Program-made: the position numbers and the translations under genes
IMG/VR virus record: IMGVR_UViG_3300024262_002316
Span: 1 to 64,000 of that record
Source: a virus
Direction: 5' to 3' (one strand)
Length of the DNA stretch: 64,000 bases
In this document: piece by piece, positions 60,001-64,000 of the stretch
Position numbering within the stretch: position 1 is the first letter of the stretch
Layout of the letters: each line of letters starts with the position of its first letter
The notes under the pieces: generated by a model
What the model saw: only the letters and a program-made list of their open reading frames with translations
What the model was told of the DNA's origin: nothing
Databases searched by the model: none

Positions 60001-61970
60001 CATTGTTTTCCAGACCAAATAGTTGACCCTATTTCAATGTCATCAAAAGTTTTTATTCCATCTGGTGTTAAAACTGTTGCGTATCCAGGTTGACAAGGAT
60101 TAACGCCCTCAAGCTTAGTAGAATTCCTTCTCTCTGGTGCTCTTTTTTTAGCTCCCTCTAGATTAACAATCCCTCTTTCTCCGCTTCCACTGTCAGCCAT
60201 GTTCGCCCACTCTTTCATGAAGACAATGGGTCCAGGTTTTATGTGGTAGACAGCAGAGTTATTTGACATAGCCCTATGTAGAGGGAAAGGCCAGTTCTTA
60301 GCTGTGGACATATCTTGATCTTCTAGATCGGATAGGCTGATCTCAGAACTTCTTCTGACTCCACCAACTACTACTATCTCAGCAATCTTGTTTAGCAGGT
60401 CGAGGCATTCTATTGATTTTAGCTTTCTGCCTTGAGCTTCTGAGAATGTCTTTCTTATGAACTCATGTAGAGAGATTAGAGGGGCTGGTCCAGAGCTTCT
60501 TCCACCGAACTTCTTAAGTCTAGCTCCTTTGGGTCTAAGTAGAGAGTAGTCAAACTCTAGATCCTTTCCAGCATATAGAGCTGTCATTAGGTGCTTAATA
60601 GAATCTGCCCAGCCTTCTTTAGAATCCTCAATAACAGAAGTACCAATTCCATCACCGTGCATTGCTTCAATGACAGGAAGCTTAGTTATATGCTTGCCCT
60701 CTACTGAGAATCCATATCCAGTTCCACACATAAGGATATAGAGACACTCAGCGAATGCGTCTACACAGTCTACATTTTGGTAAGCGCAGTTTCCTGTTGT
60801 TATACCATTCGGCATGACGAATGATTGATCATCTTCTACCTCTAGACACCAAGTTTCTTCTTCTCCAGAATTATCAATTGACACAACTCTCCACATTGCA
60901 TTTGTGGATGTAGCCTTATTCTCAGATATAACGAATCTAGAAGTCTTACCTCTAATTCCGAAGTTTGTTTCTTGTCCAGTGTAATCATCTTCTCTTAAAA
61001 TGTATAGACCACACATTGGAAGAGCCTTACGAAGAAATTCTATAGACTCCTCTCCACTCTGTTGGATTGATAGCCATTCTCCAGGTCTATTAGTATTTTT
61101 GGTCCCATCGGCATCCATAAATCCGGCCATAAATGCCTTTATTAGATTAATAGGATCTTTTCCTAAGTCTGGCAGAGTCTTTTTGTAAGAACCAGTGTAA
61201 GCCATAAAATCACCATTAAGAGAATGACTAGACGACGTTTTAAAACCTAAGTCTTCAAACCTCTTTGCAAAATGTCTATCTTTATTGCACAGTCTAACCA
61301 TAGAATAATCACCACTACTGGTTTTGTTTACGGTCCCATCTCCATAGACGTAACCATAAGCCCAATACAACCTCTCCTCTGGTGTTGCGTCTCCAAAATC
61401 CCAATTCCAGATGCTTGGAGCAGATAAAACATTATCCCCTTCTGACAGGCTAGTTGTGATAGATCCATCAGGCAGTATCCACCTATGATCTGGAGTAGCC
61501 TTAACATTGAAGTCAGACCCTCTACCTCCTTTTTTAAATGTTATATTGTCAACTTGCTTTGTCCCATATTTTCTAACTACAGCATTCTTCCAATTCCCCG
61601 AATGTGTTAGAACACTTAGTTCTTGTCCATCGAAACAATCATTGAATGATTTAACTCCATTAGAAGATATAAATTCAGCCTCAGAAGTTAAACAGTTGTA
61701 CAAGGTTACATGGTTGGTCTCAGCGGCCTCTCCAGCCGCCCAGATAGCCCTCATGCTCCCGACTGAAGAGAACTGTAGCAAGTACTGCTTAGCTTTTCTA
61801 AAGACCTTCTGAGGAACCCTGTCCCCAGTTTGCTTCTCAAGAAATTCTATGTACCTATCTACAGTCTCATTCCAGTTCTCTCTTCTGGACTTCTCTTCAA
61901 TCCACCGAGAGTATGTTCTGTAATAAACGAACTTAGAAGCTTCGTTTGGGAACTCTACTTTTTTATTCAT
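57069..61970 (-). CDS. nrdJ: Adenosylcobalamin-dependent ribonucleotide reductase with three inteins
   Basis: 1633-aa precursor; exteins total 654 aa, similar to monomeric RTPR-type class II reductases. Landmarks: FVYYRTYSRWIEEKSRRENW near 14-33, YN|CAYQN (C395, the reducing Cys), LMCGTGYGFSVE, NP|CAEI (C943, the thiyl-radical Cys), FCNL (C954, 11 residues on, as in L. leichmannii RTPR), KPSG|TVSQL, and the C-terminal CGGGGSC redox pair, with five residues between cysteines. Inteins occupy 93-394, 626-942 and 1061-1420. It needs B12 from the host but no oxygen, suiting variable oxygen supply. Stop and start overlap neighbouring genes. Confidence 0.94.
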   Translation of the reverse strand: MNKKVEFPNEASKFVYYRTYSRWIEEKSRRENWNETVDRYIEFLEKQTGDRVPQKVFRKAKQYLLQFSSVGSMRAIWAAGEAAETNHVTLYNCLTSEAEFISSNGVKSFNDCFDGQELSVLTHSGNWKNAVVRKYGTKQVDNITFKKGGRGSDFNVKATPDHRWILPDGSITTSLSEGDNVLSAPSIWNWDFGDATPEERLYWAYGYVYGDGTVNKTSSGDYSMVRLCNKDRHFAKRFEDLGFKTSSSHSLNGDFMAYTGSYKKTLPDLGKDPINLIKAFMAGFMDADGTKNTNRPGEWLSIQQSGEESIEFLRKALPMCGLYILREDDYTGQETNFGIRGKTSRFVISENKATSTNAMWRVVSIDNSGEEETWCLEVEDDQSFVMPNGITTGNCAYQNVDCVDAFAECLYILMCGTGYGFSVEGKHITKLPVIEAMHGDGIGTSVIEDSKEGWADSIKHLMTALYAGKDLEFDYSLLRPKGARLKKFGGRSSGPAPLISLHEFIRKTFSEAQGRKLKSIECLDLLNKIAEIVVVGGVRRSSEISLSDLEDQDMSTAKNWPFPLHRAMSNNSAVYHIKPGPIVFMKEWANMADSGSGERGIVNLEGAKKRAPERRNSTKLEGVNPCQPGYATVLTPDGIKTFDDIEIGSTIWSGKQWTKVTNKVMTGVKDVYEYRTTRGRFIGTPNHKIIENGERCEAKDAKAIDSVVGPNIKSLAKLDSQNILDGLVIGDGGKHKASNNLIGLYIGEKDQDYFDSEVSHLIGKHRPSIKESFYEVKTTINHGCLSPIFERVVPDNFYYGDLNKMRGFLRGLFSANGCVNNANRIELKQSSLSLINQVQDMLSALGISSYITHNKPKLINFNNGDYVCKDSYAINITSDRENFMSQIGFIQKYKQIEPMETRPKSKTSNIKTVEHLGQEAVYDITVEAEEHTYWTGGCLVSNCAEILLRSKQFCNLTEVVVRAEDDLDDVLDKIETATWLGAIQSTLTKFPYLSPQWAKNCREERLLGVSLTGQMDNYAMMSNPSMIKAMKAKALKIAKKASKILGINFSAAVTCVKPSGCQKKDTILLTSNGILSLEEIGDTKGETWQNHNMLVASQSDDKRSTKFFVNGKAKTKKIHMRSGIVLESTHNHQYKTLRDAGLVWSRADEIQEGDVLPYKIGGYEFGEVQSLYSVDKPYCNVKEMKQPGVLCEKLAYIIGLYVGDGSNHNKGIRIAGNAEDMGPLNKAKGYIKDLFGLDGIIYKRTQGNNADLYINSTWLKAFLSANGLTKNKTDDVDIPLLVRKSTTSVISAFIDGYRDADGHITKRGEHVFCTISKKMSEQLPVVLRALGSVCSVKLMPPTKTSWGENMRYRITTNKGWSGDYSHSGLGRFYFQLEKMNLKNQYVPDVVDFIEDSECETFDIEVPENNRYIANSYISHNTVSQLVNSSSGLHPRWSTFYIRRYRIASIDPLFKMMKSQGLDMTPENGQRKEDWVKAQDGETSLSTIYEKGKRWTEDKVNTWVVSFPIKSPEDSITREQLTAMQQLEHYKLLQENWCEHNASATIYVKDDEWLEVGNWVYKNWDYIAGVSFLPFDSGAYEQAPYEKVDEKKYNKMLKEMPIIDYSQLSMFELEDGTTGSQELACGGGGSCEIK
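57711..58790 (-). other. Intein 3 in reductase (LAGLIDADG)
   Basis: 360 aa, residues 1061-1420, between KPSG and TVSQ. Starts CQKKDTILLTSNGILSLEEI, block B ESTHNHQYKT, ends NSYISHN before Thr. Endonuclease motifs YIIGLYVGDGS (1196-1206) and FIDGYRDADGH (1293-1303) are intact. Confidence 0.93.
59145..60095 (-). other. Intein 2 in reductase, partly degraded endonuclease
   Basis: 317 aa, residues 626-942, immediately before the radical Cys943. Starts CQPGYATVLTPDGIKTFDDI, block B GTPNHKII, ends GGCLVSN before Cys; the penultimate residue is Ser, not His. First endonuclease motif LDGLVIGDGG is intact, but the second reads FLRGLFSANGC, where the key Asp is replaced by Asn. Confidence 0.92.
60789..61694 (-). 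other. Intein 1 in reductase (LAGLIDADG)
   Basis: 302 aa, residues 93-394, immediately before the reducing Cys395. Starts CLTSEAEFISSNGVKSFNDC, block B KATPDHRWIL, ends NGITTGN before Cys; the penultimate residue is Gly, not His. Endonuclease motifs YGYVYGDGT (205-213) and FMAGFMDADGT (280-290) are intact. Confidence 0.92.
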
Positions 61971-63106
61971 TTGATTAAAAACTCCCCCTTTTCTCTTTCA
62001 TAATATTTCCCCCCAACAACTGCAAAGTCGCTTATGTTTACATACTCCCAGTTTGTTTGATTTGTTTTAGTATCGACATGTATTAGCATCATTCCTGTAT
62101 TCCACGGAGTACCATCGGCATAAGATGCGTCTGCTATGTGGAAACCTCCAAGTTGGTGCCAAGTATAGCTACCGAAGGTTTGATTGAACATTGGCCACGC
62201 TTGATATTTGTGGTGGTGTCCATGTGCGCCCGGCATACCGCTTTTCATTCTTGCACTAGGAAAGTGACTTATTATAAAAGAATCATGATAAATCTTATAA
62301 TTCTTAGATACTTCTTTTCTAGTATCGGCAGGTGTCCACGCTGTTAGATCACTTTTAGCAACATAATTGATCTGAAATTTATCAAGACCAAATATGTCTT
62401 CTAACTTCATACCGTGAACCGAACTTAGTATATCCATAAGAGCAGGAGAATTATCACATACATGATTAAGCAACCTAGCTTCATGGTTGCCCTCTATCAA
62501 GTCAATCTGTACGTCTGGAGCAGCTTTTCTTAATGGTTTAAGTATCTTCTCGTGTACAAATTTTATCTTACCAGATGCATCCCAGGTTCTAGGATCTACA
62601 AAATATTTACCGAATTCAGGTACGTCAAAAAGATCTCCGCCAATTATTATGTTGTCTAAACTATCTATTCGTTTGATTGTATCCAGCATGACTCTTAGTG
62701 CGAAAGCATCACACATCTCGTCATGTATGTCAGTAAACATTAGGCATGTTTTATACCTATTGTTATTGGGCTTTAGGTACCTAGCACCCCAAGATTTTCT
62801 CTCCTCTGAGATAGATCTAATTTTATCTAATGAGGAGTGCTTAGCAATGCTGTTTAACATTTTACGTTCTGTGCGAGACGGAATGAGTCCAGCTTCAGAT
62901 TTCAACTGTGTAAAAGTACCAAACTCTTTTTCAATAACTGATCTTGGGATATCTGTTCTCTCCTCAAAGCTTCTTCGAGTTACAGTCCCATCAAGAGAAG
63001 ATAAGGCTTGAACAATATCTACTAAATCCTCTTTATTCAGAGAACCAGAATCTATAGTTTTACCACTATCTATCTTCTTTATCCATTTATCTTTTCTTGA
63101 AGACAT
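61967..63106 (-). CDS. Calcineurin-like metallophosphoesterase with HNH-associated repeat
   Basis: 379 aa. Metal ligands are visible in order: MFTDIHDEM (D126, H128), IIIGGDLFD (D158), EGNHEAR (206-211) and GAHGHHHKYQ near 295, the complete two-metal phosphoesterase set. Before the enzyme, residues ~40-76 (RRSFEERTDIPRSVIEKEFG, then TFTQLKSEAGLIP) resemble the DNA-binding repeat that accompanies homing endonucleases. The combination suggests a nucleic-acid-directed phosphatase or nuclease; substrate unknown. The stop overlaps the reductase start (ATGA). Confidence 0.82.
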   Translation of the reverse strand: MSSRKDKWIKKIDSGKTIDSGSLNKEDLVDIVQALSSLDGTVTRRSFEERTDIPRSVIEKEFGTFTQLKSEAGLIPSRTERKMLNSIAKHSSLDKIRSISEERKSWGARYLKPNNNRYKTCLMFTDIHDEMCDAFALRVMLDTIKRIDSLDNIIIGGDLFDVPEFGKYFVDPRTWDASGKIKFVHEKILKPLRKAAPDVQIDLIEGNHEARLLNHVCDNSPALMDILSSVHGMKLEDIFGLDKFQINYVAKSDLTAWTPADTRKEVSKNYKIYHDSFIISHFPSARMKSGMPGAHGHHHKYQAWPMFNQTFGSYTWHQLGGFHIADASYADGTPWNTGMMLIHVDTKTNQTNWEYVNISDFAVVGGKYYEREKGEFLIK

Positions 63107-63109
63107 AAC

Positions 63110-64000
63110 TTACTGCCCTTCTAGGAGGTGGGCTCCATTCTCTTTAAAACCCACTGAAGTGTTCTTTATGAATATAGCATTTTCTCTAAGTTCTTTTAGG
63201 TTTAATGCGTTACAATATGTCATTCCTGATCTCACACCGGCACAGAGTGTTTGTATGACAGATGAAGCTGGGCCTTTCATAGAAACCAAGGTAGACTCGC
63301 CTTCTGCTGCAACATCTCTATAAGAGTCGCCTCTCCAATTCATCATTGCGTCTTTTGAGGCCATTCCACGGTAAACTTTGTATCTAGTTCCATTCTCTTT
63401 AACGATAATTTGTCCAGGGGTTTCTTCTGTTCCAGACAAGAGAGATCCAGTTATAATAGAGGATGCTCCAGCAGCTAGTGCTTTAATTGCGTCTCCAGAA
63501 TTTCTAACCCCACCATCACAAATTAGAGGAATTCCGTCTTCTCCAGTTATAGAAAAACAATCCATTAAAGAGGTTAAAAGTGGAACGCCTGCCCCTGCTA
63601 TTTTTCTTGTTATGCAAACACTACCATTTCCAATTCCAACCTTTATAGCATCAGCTCCAGCATCTACTAAAATTTCAGTAGTTCTAGCGGTAGCTACATT
63701 TCCAGCGATAACTTGGAATGGGTAATTATGCTTAATGTACTTAATAGCTTCTACAACTCTATCACACGCACCATGAGCTACATCAACTGTTACAACTTTG
63801 TTGACAAGGTTTCGAGGATCTATTCTGTAGATTCTTTCAAGAGTATCTACATAGTCATTAGAGATACCAACAGAAAAAGAGATGGGGTTGACCCCTATTT
63901 CGATAGCCTTCTCAATTTGTTTGGCCACTAAGTCATCGGACATGAAGCGATGGAGTATCCCTACGCCACCAGCATTCTGCATAGCTTTCATCATCTCGTG
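63110..64000 (-). CDS. IMP dehydrogenase/GMP reductase family protein, partial
   Basis: The frame runs to the window edge, so the N-terminus is missing. Visible parts: GGVGILHRFMS, VDVAHGACDR, the phosphate and catalytic-Cys loop GIGNGSVCITRKIAGAG, GVPLL, ICDGGVRNSGDAIKALAAGA, the flap YRGMASKDAM and AAEGESTLVSMKG. These fit both IMPDH (guanine synthesis) and GMP reductase; G-I-G-x-G-S-V-C-x-T-R-K leans toward GMP reductase. It starts the visible nucleotide-metabolism block and is followed 3 bases later by the phosphoesterase gene. Confidence 0.85.
   Translation of the reverse strand, partial: HEMMKAMQNAGGVGILHRFMSDDLVAKQIEKAIEIGVNPISFSVGISNDYVDTLERIYRIDPRNLVNKVVTVDVAHGACDRVVEAIKYIKHNYPFQVIAGNVATARTTEILVDAGADAIKVGIGNGSVCITRKIAGAGVPLLTSLMDCFSITGEDGIPLICDGGVRNSGDAIKALAAGASSIITGSLLSGTEETPGQIIVKENGTRYKVYRGMASKDAMMNWRGDSYRDVAAEGESTLVSMKGPASSVIQTLCAGVRSGMTYCNALNLKELRENAIFIKNTSVGFKENGAHLLEGQ

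Noticed and set aside
1-64000. tRNA genes, CRISPR arrays, integrase, attachment sites, diversity-generating retroelement
   Set aside because: Intergenic gaps are too short for tRNA or arrays. No reverse transcriptase, recombinase or template/variable repeat pair was noticed.

Overview
This window is part of a large, apparently lytic, tailed dsDNA phage that infects a Gram-negative bacterium. The evidence is a continuous set of virion genes (terminase, portal, HK97-type capsid, tail tube, tape measure, adhesins), a phage nucleotide-metabolism block and the near absence of intergenic DNA. A CMP-KDO synthetase-like gene points to a host with LPS. One gene resembles the cyanobacterial clock-input protein LdpA, but that alone does not identify the host. 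I see no integrase, repressor, tRNA, rRNA or CRISPR array. No sheath was recognised and the tape measure is 1739 aa, so a long flexible tail is most likely.

Layout. 1-8886 (+ strand): two glycosyltransferase-like genes, a PhoH ATPase split by an intein, an HNH endonuclease, then a compact AT-rich cassette with a GPSL-type transferase, two HpcH/HpaI aldolases, an LdpA-like two-cluster Fe-S protein, a HAD phosphatase and a KdsB-like cytidylyltransferase. I infer that this cassette makes and transfers a CMP-activated 2-keto-3-deoxy sugar acid by a non-canonical route. 8867-64000 (- strand), read from the right: IMPDH/GMPR (cut by the window edge), a metallophosphoesterase, a B12-dependent ribonucleotide reductase with three inteins, a dUTPase with an inactivated homing-endonuclease-like domain, an unknown gene, a zinc-containing sigma-like factor, a probable small terminase, an ERCC4 nuclease, large terminase with two inteins, portal, beta-helix fibre genes, holin, protease/scaffold, decoration protein, major capsid, HNH endonuclease, GC-rich virion proteins, neck proteins (one with an intein), tail tube, tail chaperone-like genes, tape measure, then a 12-kb run of Ser-Gly-rich tail-tip and adhesin genes ending at a DUF2203-like gene convergent with the sugar cassette.

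Main themes. (1) Seven inteins in four genes; two sit directly before catalytic cysteines of the reductase and one splits the terminase P-loop. (2) A CGTATA motif recurs on the minus strand in seven intergenic gaps; together with the sigma-like protein this suggests a phage-specific late promoter system. (3) A nested scaffold gene has its own Shine-Dalgarno inside the protease gene. (4) Sharp GC changes mark imported domains in the fibre genes. (5) The sugar cassette with its LdpA-like protein is the most unusual metabolic content.
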